This document shows positions 13,870 to 22,390 of a stretch of DNA of 24,385 nucleotides, piece after piece. The notes under the pieces are model-generated. The model worked only from the letters and a program-made list of their open reading frames with translations. It did no database searches and was not told the origin of the DNA. The position numbers and the translations under genes were made by a program. Position 1 is the first letter of the stretch; every line of letters begins with the position of its first letter. Source of the stretch: Bacteroidales bacterium (GTDB lineage Bacteria > Bacteroidota > Bacteroidia > Bacteroidales > UBA932); assembly GCA_016295455.1 (NCBI GenBank), contig JAEDLE010000030.1, positions 1 through 24,385 of the forward strand. Direction: 5' to 3'.

Positions 13870-15831
13870 TCAGGTTTTCTTCTTGCGGGTACGCCTGCGG
13901 GACGGCCTGACTTCCCGGGCGGGGTCTTCTTCTGCCGCGAGCTCTTTGGAAACCAGCGCCCCTATCGAGCGGAGCACCGGCCTCAGACGGTTTTCCGGCG
14001 AGAGTTCCCTGGCTATCCTGGCCTTGAGAAAGGCTTCGTTTATGAATCCGTTGCTGCGGATGAACAGCATCAGTCCCAGACGCATACGGAACTCTTTCAG
14101 GAATTCGAGCCCGTGCTCGCGGAAGGACTTCGCGGTATCCTTCGCCGTCGGTTCCACGATCATCGTGGTCAGCAGCATATCCACCATGGCCGTAAGGGCC
14201 CCGGAGAAGAACACCGCCGCCTTGTTGATGCGCTCGGCGAGCAGAGCCTCATCTTTCTTCAGGAAAATCGAACGCAGCTGCCTCCGGAACTTTTCGGCGG
14301 TCTCCTGCAGATACCACAGGCCCTCCTGACTGCCCTTTCGGCCATATGCCGACGCGAAGGCCATCGACTCCTCCTGATGGCGGGATGCCAGTTCAAGTTG
14401 CCATATACGGTTGAGTTTGGAGGCGCAGATGCGGAGATATTCAAGGTCGAAAGCCTCGCACATCAGGCGCAGACGGTAGTTTTCACGGTGGCTGTCGAAA
14501 GCCGCTTCCACCTCTGACAGAGCGGTATAGCCTGCCTCGAAGGCGTTGACCAGAGGGTCGGTGAAGGTGCAGCGTCGGGTTATGGGCGAGGTCAGGACTA
14601 TGCCTTCCAGCGAGCGGCAGCGGGATAGCGCCACATAGACCTGGCCCGACGAGAAAGCTGCCGCCGCATCAATGACCACGTGGTCGAAGCTCAAGCCCTG
14701 ACTCTTGTGTATGGTCACCGCCCAGGCGAGCCGGAGCGGGTACTGCCGGAACACACCCTCCACCTTTGCCTTTATCTCATTATCCTCAGGATCAAGAGCA
14801 TAGCTTATGTTCTCCCACTCTTCCACCGGAACAATCACACTCTCGCCACTCTCATCCGTCACCACAAGTTCAGGCTCAAGCTGCGAGACACGGGCTAACT
14901 TTCCGTTGTAATACTGTCCCTCCCCTCTCGTGTCATTCCTCACGAACATCACCTGAGCGCCCACTTTCAGGCGAAGCTCCGGATCCACGGGATATGCCGA
15001 CACGGGAAACTCGCCCTCGGTCTGTGCTGAATACAGCTGTTCAGGACCTTTAAGTACGGCAAGCTTCGCCATATTCACCGAGTCGGCCTGGCTGTTGTGG
15101 GTGGTGAGGCGTATCCAGCCTTCATTCTCCGGCGGGTCGAAGTCTGGGTCCAGCCTGGAGTTCAGGGCATTGACGGTCCGGGCGGAAGGATTACCGCCGC
15201 GGACGTCATTCAGCAGGTCTATGAAGTGCCTGTCCTCCTGCCTGTGAACCTTCCCCAGCTCGATGACCACGTGCTCAAGACGGGATAAGGCCTTGGAATA
15301 GAAGAAGTAAGGGGAAGGATAGACCTTTTCGATATACGGCCGCTCGGCCTCGGTCACGACAGGCGGCAGCTGTTGCACGTCACCGATCATGAGCAGCTGG
15401 ACTCCCCCGAAGGGCTGTTCGGAATGGCGGCAACGGCGCAGCACCATATCCATTGCGTCCATCAGGTCGGCGCGGACCATCGAGACTTCGTCGATAATGA
15501 GCAGGTCCAGGGTCCGGATGATACGCATTCTGTCCTTGCGCATCCTGAAATTCCTGGGATGCATCTGATACTCGGTCACAAGTTCCGGGACATCAGGCAG
15601 ATACGGGCACAGGGGAAGCTGAAAGAAGGAATGTATGGTCACTCCCCCGGCATTCATTGCCGCAACTCCGGTAGGAGCCACGACCACGCAGCGTTTGTCC
15701 GTCCTTTCGACTATGGAACGCAGGAAGGTGGTCTTTCCGGTCCCGGCCTTGCCGGTCAGGAAGACTGAAACCCCTGTCTCCATCACGTAACTCTCAGCAA
15801 GTGAGAATATCCTGTCCTTCTCGATTTCCAT
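13870..15831 (-). CDS. Pif1-like SF1B DNA helicase
   Basis: From the ATG at 15831 the protein has 653 residues; the longer frame to 16059 crosses the promoter and adds 76 residues without family character. Helicase motifs appear in order: Walker A GKAGTGKTT (27-35), APTGVAAMNAGGVTIHSFF (52-70), Walker B LLIIDEVSMV (110-119), GDVQQLPPV (150-158), the arginine-containing KVHRQED (194-200), VTIHKSQGLSFD (372-383) and QVYVALSR (397-404). These define the Pif1/RecD2-like branch of superfamily 1B, 5'-3' helicases that unwind G-quadruplexes, R-loops or stalled forks. The C-terminal 240 residues are helical and end in a basic tail RRRTRKKKT, possibly for nucleic-acid contact. This chromosomal version is common in Bacteroidales. 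It is monocistronic and convergent with carB. Confidence 0.92.
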   Translation of the reverse strand: MEIEKDRIFSLAESYVMETGVSVFLTGKAGTGKTTFLRSIVERTDKRCVVVAPTGVAAMNAGGVTIHSFFQLPLCPYLPDVPELVTEYQMHPRNFRMRKDRMRIIRTLDLLIIDEVSMVRADLMDAMDMVLRRCRHSEQPFGGVQLLMIGDVQQLPPVVTEAERPYIEKVYPSPYFFYSKALSRLEHVVIELGKVHRQEDRHFIDLLNDVRGGNPSARTVNALNSRLDPDFDPPENEGWIRLTTHNSQADSVNMAKLAVLKGPEQLYSAQTEGEFPVSAYPVDPELRLKVGAQVMFVRNDTRGEGQYYNGKLARVSQLEPELVVTDESGESVIVPVEEWENISYALDPEDNEIKAKVEGVFRQYPLRLAWAVTIHKSQGLSFDHVVIDAAAAFSSGQVYVALSRCRSLEGIVLTSPITRRCTFTDPLVNAFEAGYTALSEVEAAFDSHRENYRLRLMCEAFDLEYLRICASKLNRIWQLELASRHQEESMAFASAYGRKGSQEGLWYLQETAEKFRRQLRSIFLKKDEALLAERINKAAVFFSGALTAMVDMLLTTMIVEPTAKDTAKSFREHGLEFLKEFRMRLGLMLFIRSNGFINEAFLKARIARELSPENRLRPVLRSIGALVSKELAAEEDPAREVRPSRRRTRKKKT

Positions 15832-15897
15832 CCTATTCCGTCTGACCTTAATGTGAATGGCTGACAAACGGCTTTGAGGCCGTAACTGTGCCGATGC

Positions 15898-15905
15898 CAA
15901 ATATA
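15898..15905 (-). promoter_or_regulatory. -7 box for the helicase gene
   Basis: TATATTTG on the minus strand exactly matches TAnnTTTG, 66 bases upstream of the ATG at 15831. It lies three bases from an opposing -7 box. Confidence 0.5.
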
Positions 15906-15908
15906 TGA

Positions 15909-15916
15909 TATTTTTG
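15909..15916 (+). promoter_or_regulatory. -7 box, divergent, possibly for glycosyltransferase
   Basis: TATTTTTG matches TAnnTTTG on the plus strand, giving a leader of about 150 bases to the ATG at 16074. No good -33 element. The leader contains palindromes GCTCCGGAGC (15932-15941) and TCCGGCCGGA (15945-15954), and AGATGGC/GCCATCT (16014-16020 with 16039-16045), which can form a stem 28 bases before the start. Confidence 0.35.
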
Positions 15917-16073
15917 TCGGAAAAATGTTCCGCTCCGGAGCATTTCCGGCCGGAGAGGCCTGCCTTCCTGTCATCTTCAGGGTTAATGGCAGAGAAATTG
16001 CAACTGGGCGCAGAGATGGCCGGGGCCTTGTGTCTGGAGCCATCTGCATTATCAATCAATAAATTGAAAAGAA

Positions 16074-17216
16074 ATGAAGGTTCTCATACTCTCCTGCAAC
16101 ACCGGCGAGGGACACAACTCCAGCGCCAAGGCCATAAAGGCGGAACTTGACCGCCAGGGCATCCAATGCGATGTCAGGGACACGCTTGCCCTTGTGAGCG
16201 AAGCAACGTCCCGGAACGTCTCCGACATCTACGTCTATACCACCAAGAAAGACCTCTTCGGCAAAGTCTACAGGCTCGGAGAAATGATAAGCGAGGCGAA
16301 CAAACATATCAAGTCGCCCGTCAACTATGCCAACAGATTATATTCCAAGGATTTGCACGAACTCATCATAAACGGTGAATATGATGTCGCGGTCTGCACC
16401 CACCTCTTTCCTGCCGAGGCCCTGACCGACCTCAGGGAAAAGGGGCTGCTGCAGATTCCGACTCTTTTCGTGATGACAGACTACACCTGCATCCCATTCC
16501 TCAAGGAAACCAAGCTGGACCGGTACGTGATTCCTCACGAGGACCTGATCGAGGAATTCGCAGAGAAGGGTATGGACCGGTCCAGACTGGTGCCTATCGG
16601 CATACCGGTCAACGAGGAGCTTTTCTCCCGGCATATTCCCAAGATGGAGGCAAGGCGACAGCTGGAGGATATGACGGGATGGGAAGTCTCTTCCGAAGAA
16701 GACAGATGGTTCCTTGTGATGGGCGGTTCGATGGGCTTCGGAAATATGGAAAGCCTTCTCAACTGCCTGCTGGACAAGATAAGACACCAGGACAGGATAA
16801 TCTGCGTGTGTGGACGGAACACCGGGCTGGAAAACAAGCTCAGGGAGGAGTTCGAGTTTGAACCGAGGATACGCACGCTGGGTTTCACGGACAAGGTTTC
16901 GCTGCTTATGGACGCCAGTGAGGTGCTGTTCTCCAAGCCGGGAGGCATAACCAGTACAGAAGCTGCGGTCAAGAACATCCCTCTGGTACACACTGCCCCG
17001 ATTCCGGGAGTCGAGGACCAGAACGCCCGCTTCTTCCACTTCCACAACATGTCCTACAGCTCGCTCGACCCGCAGCGTCAGGCAGAAGTTGCGATACGCC
17101 TATGCGAGGACAGCGTTTGGCGGAAGAGGATGACAGACGCACAGAAAAGAAACGCCAATCCGCTGACCTGCAAACAGATAGTCGGATTGCTCAAGGATAT
17201 GACCAATGAAAAATAA
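16074..17216 (+). CDS. MGDG-synthase/UgtP-like diacylglycerol glycosyltransferase
   Basis: A 380-residue GT28-type (GT-B fold) glycosyltransferase. The N-terminus MKVLILSCNTGEGHNSSAKA is the hallmark of the monogalactosyldiacylglycerol synthase group, with the GEGH acceptor-loop motif. Other family marks are YDVAVCTHLFPAEALTDL (about 104-121), VMTDYTCIPF (about 133-142), GIPVNEELF (about 176-184), LVMGGSMGFGNM (about 214-225) in the nucleotide-binding half, and the donor-site SKPGGITSTEAAVKNIPLV (about 288-306). Relatives add glucose or galactose from UDP-sugars to diacylglycerol on the inner face of the membrane. There is no signal or membrane helix. It overlaps the next gene by 11 bases, so the two probably act together. 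The sequence style is reminiscent of Clostridia. Confidence 0.85.
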   Translation: MKVLILSCNTGEGHNSSAKAIKAELDRQGIQCDVRDTLALVSEATSRNVSDIYVYTTKKDLFGKVYRLGEMISEANKHIKSPVNYANRLYSKDLHELIINGEYDVAVCTHLFPAEALTDLREKGLLQIPTLFVMTDYTCIPFLKETKLDRYVIPHEDLIEEFAEKGMDRSRLVPIGIPVNEELFSRHIPKMEARRQLEDMTGWEVSSEEDRWFLVMGGSMGFGNMESLLNCLLDKIRHQDRIICVCGRNTGLENKLREEFEFEPRIRTLGFTDKVSLLMDASEVLFSKPGGITSTEAAVKNIPLVHTAPIPGVEDQNARFFHFHNMSYSSLDPQRQAEVAIRLCEDSVWRKRMTDAQKRNANPLTCKQIVGLLKDMTNEK

Positions 17217-17868
17217 CCGTCTGAACACTTTCTCGAAGGTGATACTCTGCCTGTGCGCGCTGCTTGCCGCAGGCAGCGTCGCCTCGCTCTTTCTCGTGGA
17301 TGACGATGCCGCAATCAGCCGCATCTCCTTCCAGCTGTTCGAAACCGTCGTGATGATGGTGCTGATATTCGTGCCTTCGATGCTCAGCAGGTTCGCGCAC
17401 ATCAGGGTACCCCACAGCATGGAGGTGATATTCGTCGCCTTCGGTTTCAGTTCCCTGATACTCGGGGACGTCATCGACTTCTACGGCCGTTTCCCCTGGT
17501 GGGACGCGATGCTGCATACCGCCTCGGGAGTGCTCCTGGGCATCATAGGATATGCCATCATCAATCTCTTCAACAGAATCGAGGGGCACACCATACGCTT
17601 CCCGGCGCTCTTCGTCTCCATATGGGTAGTCTGCTTCGCCCTTTCCATGGGAGCAGTCTGGGAGATCATGGAATACCTCACGGACGGATGGTTCGGGCTC
17701 AACTCCCAGCAATACCTTGTCAGCAGCGGAACTTTTGACGACAGCATCCCGCTGGTCGGACACGAAGCCCTCAGGGACACAATGGAAGACCTGATGCTGG
17801 ATCTCTGCGGCTCGATAGCCATAGCCGTGGTCGGATTCATCGACACTATGAAAAAGAAGCGAAAATAA
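17206..17868 (+). CDS. Integral membrane protein, YjdF/DUF2238-like
   Basis: A 220-residue protein with about six membrane segments. The first helix is at 10-30, then ISFQLFETVVMMVLIFVPSM (40-59), MEVIFVAFGFSSLILGDVID (72-91), the conserved FYGRFPWWDAMLHTASGVLL (92-111) leading into GIIGYAIINLFN, FPALFVSIWVVCFALSMGAVWEIMEY (about 132-157), and a last helix at LMLDLCGSIAIAVVGF. The D-FYGRFPWWDxxLH and GAVWEIMEY motifs, with conserved His, Asp and Glu in or near the membrane, match the DUF2238/YjdF type of membrane protein of unknown function. The start lies inside the 3' end of the glycosyltransferase gene, with coupling likely. A role in lipid or cell-envelope metabolism is inferred only from the partner. 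Confidence 0.8.
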   Translation: MKNNRLNTFSKVILCLCALLAAGSVASLFLVDDDAAISRISFQLFETVVMMVLIFVPSMLSRFAHIRVPHSMEVIFVAFGFSSLILGDVIDFYGRFPWWDAMLHTASGVLLGIIGYAIINLFNRIEGHTIRFPALFVSIWVVCFALSMGAVWEIMEYLTDGWFGLNSQQYLVSSGTFDDSIPLVGHEALRDTMEDLMLDLCGSIAIAVVGFIDTMKKKRK

Positions 17869-17903
17869 TAAATGCTTCTGCTGAATATTTCATCGTAAAT
17901 GGT

Positions 17904-17911
17904 TATCTTTG
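17904..17911 (+). promoter_or_regulatory. Orphan -7 box in the 17868-18069 gap
   Basis: TATCTTTG matches TAnnTTTG exactly but no recognised gene follows at a normal distance; the GH43 gene has its own box. It would start a transcript near 17918 that meets a hairpin at 17971-17990. A weak -33 (GCTG) is at the expected spacing. Confidence 0.4.
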
Positions 17912-17970
17912 AAAGCAATCAAGAAGCCAGTGTCCGCCATATGCCGATGAAGGAGAAAATAACCTTTCAC

Positions 17971-17990
17971 CTGCCGTCCACGGCAGTTTT
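17971..17990 (+). terminator. Hairpin with short U-tract
   Basis: CTGCCG-TCCA-CGGCAG (a seventh T-A pair can close at the loop) followed by TTTT. It may end the glycosyltransferase/membrane-protein unit, 100 bases past its stop, or a short RNA begun at 17904-17911. Confidence 0.5.
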
Positions 17991-18008
17991 AGCCTTAAGT
18001 TCCCGGAA

Positions 18009-18040
18009 TTTGTGGCAACACGGTCCGTCTTGCATCTTTG
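18009..18040 (+). promoter_or_regulatory. Promoter of the tandem GH43 gene
   Basis: TTTG (18009-18012), a 20-base spacer and CATCTTTG (18033-18040) fit the Bacteroidetes -33/-7 pair with one mismatch in TAnnTTTG. The ATG at 18069 is 28 bases downstream. This is the only promoter in the window with both elements at ideal spacing. Confidence 0.65.
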
Positions 18041-18068
18041 TCAAGGTTAACCAATATACCAACCATAT

Positions 18069-20693
18069 ATGATGACAAAAAGACTGCTACTATCATTGCT
18101 CGCATCAGCGGCAACCGCCTTTACGGCATCGGCACAGAATGCCATCTCGCACGCCATGTACACCCCGGATCCTGCTCCTTTTGTCTATGGCGACACTCTC
18201 TACCTCTTCACCGACCACGACGAGGATGACGCAACCTATTTCAAGATGAATGACTGGCTGCTCTTCAGCACAAAGGATATGGTTAACTGGACCTATCACG
18301 GAGCCCAGATTTCCACTGAAACCTTCGAATGGGCCTTCCACGGAGACAAGGCATGGGCATCGCAGGCTGTGGAACGCAACGGAAAATGGTACTGGTACGT
18401 ATGCTGCACCGCAAAACGCCGGGGTGACGCCCTTGCGGTAGCCGTTGCGGACAGCCCTACAGGCCCCTGGACCGACGCCATAGGAGGGCCCCTTGCCACA
18501 GGCTTCGGATTCATCGACCCGACCATATTCATCGATGACGACGGCAGGGCCTATCTCTTCTGGGGAAACAAAGGTCTATGGTACGGAGAGCTGAACGATG
18601 ATATGGTATCGTTCAAGGACGGCTACCGGGAAGTTCCAGGCTATCACGACCCGGCTTCTTTCGGAGAACTCCAGATGAAGATGAACTGGAAGATAAGGAA
18701 GGACGAGCTGATGACCCAGTACGAGGAAGGACCTTGGGTGACAAAGCGCAACGGGATATATTACATAGTCTATCCTGCGGGAGGTGTGCCTGAGCATATG
18801 GCATATTCCACCGCTCCGACGATAGACGGTCCCTGGACCTACCGCGGCAGGATTATGGACGAAGCCATCAATTCCTTCACGATACACGGTGGAAACGTAA
18901 ACTACAAGGGCCGCGACTATATGTTCTATCATAACGGGGTGCTCCCTAACGGCGGGGGTTTCCACAGGTCCGCGGCAGTCGAGGAATTCAGTTTCAACCC
19001 GGACGGAAGCATACCTTTCATACCTTTCACCGAGACAGGACCGGAGCCGGTCGGCACCATAGATCCGTATTCTACCGTGCAGGCTGAGACCATGGCCTCT
19101 TCCTGGGGTATCAAACTTGACAGGCTCCCGGGTGACAGACATTACGTAACTTCCGTGCACAACGGTGACTGGATCAAGGTGCGCGAGGTGGATTTCGGAG
19201 ACAAGGAGCCGGTTCTCGTAAGCATTGAGGTGCTGAACTTCAAGCATGAAGGCGTGGTTGAGTTCTATCTGGACGATATCAGCGACAAGCCTATCTGCAG
19301 CGTCAAGGTGGACAACAGCAATATGATGCTGAAGGCTCCTGTACGCCCGGGCGTCAGGGGCAAGCACGACCTCTACCTGCTCTTCAGGGGCGGAGACGAG
19401 GAACTCTTCGATCTGGACTGGTGGCATTTCAACCATCATCTGAACATGCCGATAATCCAGACCAAGTACACCGCGGACCCTGCCCCTATGGTATATGACG
19501 ACACGGTGTTCCTCTACACCACCCACGATGAGGATGACGCCCAGGGCTTCAAGATGAAGGACTGGCTGCTCTACACTTCAACGGATATGGTGAACTGGAC
19601 CGACCACGGCGCAGTGGCGTCCCTGAAGGATTTCAAGTGGTATGACGGAGACAACGGCGCCTGGGCCGAGTGCGTAGTGGAGAGGAACGGCAAGTTCTAC
19701 ATGTACTGCCCTATCCACGGCCACGGCATAGGAGTGCTCGTTTCGGATTCCCCTTACGGACCGTTCGAGGATCCTTTGGGAGAACCTCTCGTATGGAGGA
19801 AGGAGCACTGGTATGACATCGACCCTTCAGTCTATATCGATGACGACGGCCAGGCATACATGTACTGGGGCAATCCCCACACCTACTACGTCACCCTCAA
19901 TGAGGATATGATTTCCTACAGCGGTGAGGTTCACGAGCTTGACTACAAGATTGACTTCTATCAGGAAGGCCCGTGGCTCTACAAGCACGACGGCCGCTAC
20001 TATCTCGCCTTCGCTTCGACCTGCTGTCCTGAGGGCATAGGCTATGCGATGAGCGACAGTCCTACAGGACCTTGGAAGTCGATGGGCCACATCATGGACA
20101 GGACCTGGAGGACCAGGGGCAACCATCCCGGCATAATCGAGTATAAGGGCCAGTCCTATGTCTTCGGCCTGAACTATGACCTGATGCATCTGGAAACCTT
20201 CAGGCATCACGAGCGCAGGAGCGTGTCAGTGGCGCCTATGTACTACAATGAGGACGGAAGCATAGCCAAGGTGCCGTACTGGCTTGACAATGAGCTGGAA
20301 CAGGTTGGTTCCTTCGATCCTTTCAGGAAGGTCGAGGCGGAGACCATGGCCTGGGGATACGGCCTCAAGACCCGAGAAATCAAGGCTATGGATGCCATAT
20401 ACATAAATGACATCGATGACGGGGAGTATCTGATGATACGCGGCGCCGATTTCGGAAAGGGCGCGTCTTCGCTGGAGGCCTGTGTATGGGGCAAGAGCAA
20501 CTGCAGCGTGGAAGTGAGGCTTGATTCAGTGGACGGTCCGCTCTGCGGCACGCTGAAGATTGCTCCGGACAACGGTTTCAGGAGCATCAAGTGTGCCCTG
20601 AAAGGTGCCAGGGGCAAGCATGACCTCTATTTCGTGTTCCGCGGCGAGAGCGGCAAGGACCTCTTCGAGTGGGACTGGTGGAGAATGAGATAG
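18069..20693 (+). CDS. Tandem GH43-CBM6-like-GH43-CBM6-like enzyme
   Basis: An 874-residue secreted protein (signal peptide to about Ala22) built from two copies of one unit. Each unit is a five-bladed GH43 domain plus a carbohydrate-binding beta-sandwich. Copy one: base Asp34 in TPDPAP, Asp150 in FIDPTIFIDDDG and acid Glu220 in YEEGPW, catalytic part about 28-325, then a CBM6-like part about 330-453 with VQAETMASSWGIK and GKHDLYLLFRG. Copy two: Asp470 in ADPAP, Asp585 in DIDPSVYIDDDG, Glu633 in YQEGPW, part about 463-745, then 746-873 with VEAETMAWGYGLK and GKHDLYFVFRG. All six catalytic acids are present, so both copies should be active. GH43 enzymes release arabinose or xylose from arabinoxylan; subfamily and substrate are not settled. 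The kinase gene follows after 19 bases. Confidence 0.92.
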   Translation: MMTKRLLLSLLASAATAFTASAQNAISHAMYTPDPAPFVYGDTLYLFTDHDEDDATYFKMNDWLLFSTKDMVNWTYHGAQISTETFEWAFHGDKAWASQAVERNGKWYWYVCCTAKRRGDALAVAVADSPTGPWTDAIGGPLATGFGFIDPTIFIDDDGRAYLFWGNKGLWYGELNDDMVSFKDGYREVPGYHDPASFGELQMKMNWKIRKDELMTQYEEGPWVTKRNGIYYIVYPAGGVPEHMAYSTAPTIDGPWTYRGRIMDEAINSFTIHGGNVNYKGRDYMFYHNGVLPNGGGFHRSAAVEEFSFNPDGSIPFIPFTETGPEPVGTIDPYSTVQAETMASSWGIKLDRLPGDRHYVTSVHNGDWIKVREVDFGDKEPVLVSIEVLNFKHEGVVEFYLDDISDKPICSVKVDNSNMMLKAPVRPGVRGKHDLYLLFRGGDEELFDLDWWHFNHHLNMPIIQTKYTADPAPMVYDDTVFLYTTHDEDDAQGFKMKDWLLYTSTDMVNWTDHGAVASLKDFKWYDGDNGAWAECVVERNGKFYMYCPIHGHGIGVLVSDSPYGPFEDPLGEPLVWRKEHWYDIDPSVYIDDDGQAYMYWGNPHTYYVTLNEDMISYSGEVHELDYKIDFYQEGPWLYKHDGRYYLAFASTCCPEGIGYAMSDSPTGPWKSMGHIMDRTWRTRGNHPGIIEYKGQSYVFGLNYDLMHLETFRHHERRSVSVAPMYYNEDGSIAKVPYWLDNELEQVGSFDPFRKVEAETMAWGYGLKTREIKAMDAIYINDIDDGEYLMIRGADFGKGASSLEACVWGKSNCSVEVRLDSVDGPLCGTLKIAPDNGFRSIKCALKGARGKHDLYFVFRGESGKDLFEWDWWRMR

Positions 20694-20712
20694 TATCTGA
20701 CAGCATATTGAA

Positions 20713-22383
20713 ATGGTAAGCGTACTTTGCACCAACACCGGGGAGAAGAAGGAGTTCAACGAGGGCATGTCCCTGCTGGAGATTCTGCCTTCTTTCGGAT
20801 TCGGACAGCCATATCCCATAATTGGCGCTCTGGTCAACAATGTGGTCCAGAGCCTCAAGTACAGGGTGTTCAACAGCAGGACCGTCGAGTTTCTGGACTA
20901 CAGGTCCTATGCCGGAAGGAGTATTTACAGCAGTTCGCTGTGCTTCCTGTTCAGCAAGGCCTGCGAGGACTGTTTCCCGGGGTGCAGGGTCACGCTCAGA
21001 AGGCCCATCAGCAAGGGCTACTTCTGCCACGTGAGCCTTCCCGACGGCAGGGCTTTCGGAGGGGAAGAACTCAAGAAAGTCAAGGCGGCGATGCGTTCCC
21101 TGGCGGAAAGCAACCTTCCCATACGCAGGCATGAGGTAACCCAGCAGGAGGCGATAGACCTTTTCCGCCTGCGCGGATATGACGACAAGGTCCGGCTTCT
21201 GGAGACTTCGGATTTCGTGTATGTGAAGTACTACAGCATAGGGGACAGCATCGATTATTACTGCTCTCCCCTGCTGCCTTCGACTGGTTACCTGAAGGTC
21301 TGGGACCTTTCGCCATACAGAGGAGGACTGCTGCTGCGTGTTCCGGACAGGCATCAACCTGAGGAACTTGCGCCTTTCCGCGAACAGCCGAAAACTTTCG
21401 AGATATTCGCGGAGAGCCAGAGGTGGAACAGCATCATGGACCTGGAGACCGTGGGAGACGTGAACATCGCCTGCAGCCACAGGGGCAGGGCCACAGACCT
21501 TATCCAGATTTCCGAGGCCCTGCAGGAGAAGAAGATAGTGCAGATTGCGGAGGAAATCGACCGCAGACACAGGCGTTCGGTGAATCCGCTGCGTCTTGTG
21601 CTCATCACGGGCCCTACGAGCAGCGGCAAATCCACTTTCTGCAAGAAACTCTCGATTCAGCTCAAGGCCTGCGGCCTGCATCCGATCTCCTTCTCGACGG
21701 ATGACTATTTCGTGAACAGGGTGGATACCCCGAAACTACCCGACGGAAGTTATGATTTCGACAATTTCGAGACCGTGGCGCACGAGGCGCTGCAGGAGGA
21801 TGTGCTCCGCCTGCTTGCGGGCGAGACGGTTCAGGTTCCGGAGTACAATTTCGTGACGGGCATAAGGGAGTACAACGGGAAGACCCTGCATCTGGATGAG
21901 GGCAGCGTGCTGCTTATAGAGGGCATACACGCCTTGAATCCGAAGCTCACGGACAAGGTGAACGACCAGTGCAAGTACCGTATATTCATCAATACCATCA
22001 CCAGCATAGCCCTGGATGACCATAACAGCATACCTACGAGCGACAACAGACTTCTGAGGAGAATCATCCGTGACCACAAGAACGGTTCGTTCACGGCTAC
22101 TGAGACCATACGCAACTGGCCTAATGTCAGAAGGGCTGAGGTGAAATGGATTTATCCCTACCAGGAGGATGCGGACGTGCTGTTCAATTCGTCATATATC
22201 GTGGAGTTCGCTGTTCTGAGACCTTATGCCGAGCAGGTGCTTGCGACAGTCAGAAAGAATACGCCCGAATACAGCGAGGTGCACCGGCTGCTGTCATACC
22301 TTCAGTATTTCAACCCTGTGCCTGACAAGGATGTTCCTGCAACCTCACTGCTGCGAGGCGTCATAGGCGGCAGCAATCTCTGA
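20713..22383 (+). CDS. Nucleoside (uridine-like) kinase with N-terminal TGS/ThrRS-type domains
   Basis: A 556-residue cytoplasmic protein. Residues 1-60 resemble a TGS domain (VSVLCTNTGEKKEFNEGMSL), residues about 65-200 resemble the threonyl-tRNA-synthetase second additional domain, and the C-terminal half (about 290-490) is a phosphoribulokinase/uridine-kinase P-loop domain. Walker A is GPTSSGKST (300-308), followed by FSTDDYFVNR, the YDFDNFETV lid region and LLIEGIHALNP. This composite is a known family in Bacteroidales and Clostridia, annotated as nucleoside kinase; it would phosphorylate uridine/cytidine or a related nucleoside with ATP. The role of the ThrRS-like half is unclear. It sits between the GH43 gene and the exporter with short gaps and may be read through from the GH43 promoter. 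Confidence 0.9.
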   Translation: MVSVLCTNTGEKKEFNEGMSLLEILPSFGFGQPYPIIGALVNNVVQSLKYRVFNSRTVEFLDYRSYAGRSIYSSSLCFLFSKACEDCFPGCRVTLRRPISKGYFCHVSLPDGRAFGGEELKKVKAAMRSLAESNLPIRRHEVTQQEAIDLFRLRGYDDKVRLLETSDFVYVKYYSIGDSIDYYCSPLLPSTGYLKVWDLSPYRGGLLLRVPDRHQPEELAPFREQPKTFEIFAESQRWNSIMDLETVGDVNIACSHRGRATDLIQISEALQEKKIVQIAEEIDRRHRRSVNPLRLVLITGPTSSGKSTFCKKLSIQLKACGLHPISFSTDDYFVNRVDTPKLPDGSYDFDNFETVAHEALQEDVLRLLAGETVQVPEYNFVTGIREYNGKTLHLDEGSVLLIEGIHALNPKLTDKVNDQCKYRIFINTITSIALDDHNSIPTSDNRLLRRIIRDHKNGSFTATETIRNWPNVRRAEVKWIYPYQEDADVLFNSSYIVEFAVLRPYAEQVLATVRKNTPEYSEVHRLLSYLQYFNPVPDKDVPATSLLRGVIGGSNL

Positions 22384-22390
22384 CAATGAT

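Noticed and set aside
15832..16059. Seventy-six-residue extension of the helicase
   Set aside because: It covers the divergent promoter region and shows no helicase character; the ATG at 15831 gives the normal N-terminus.
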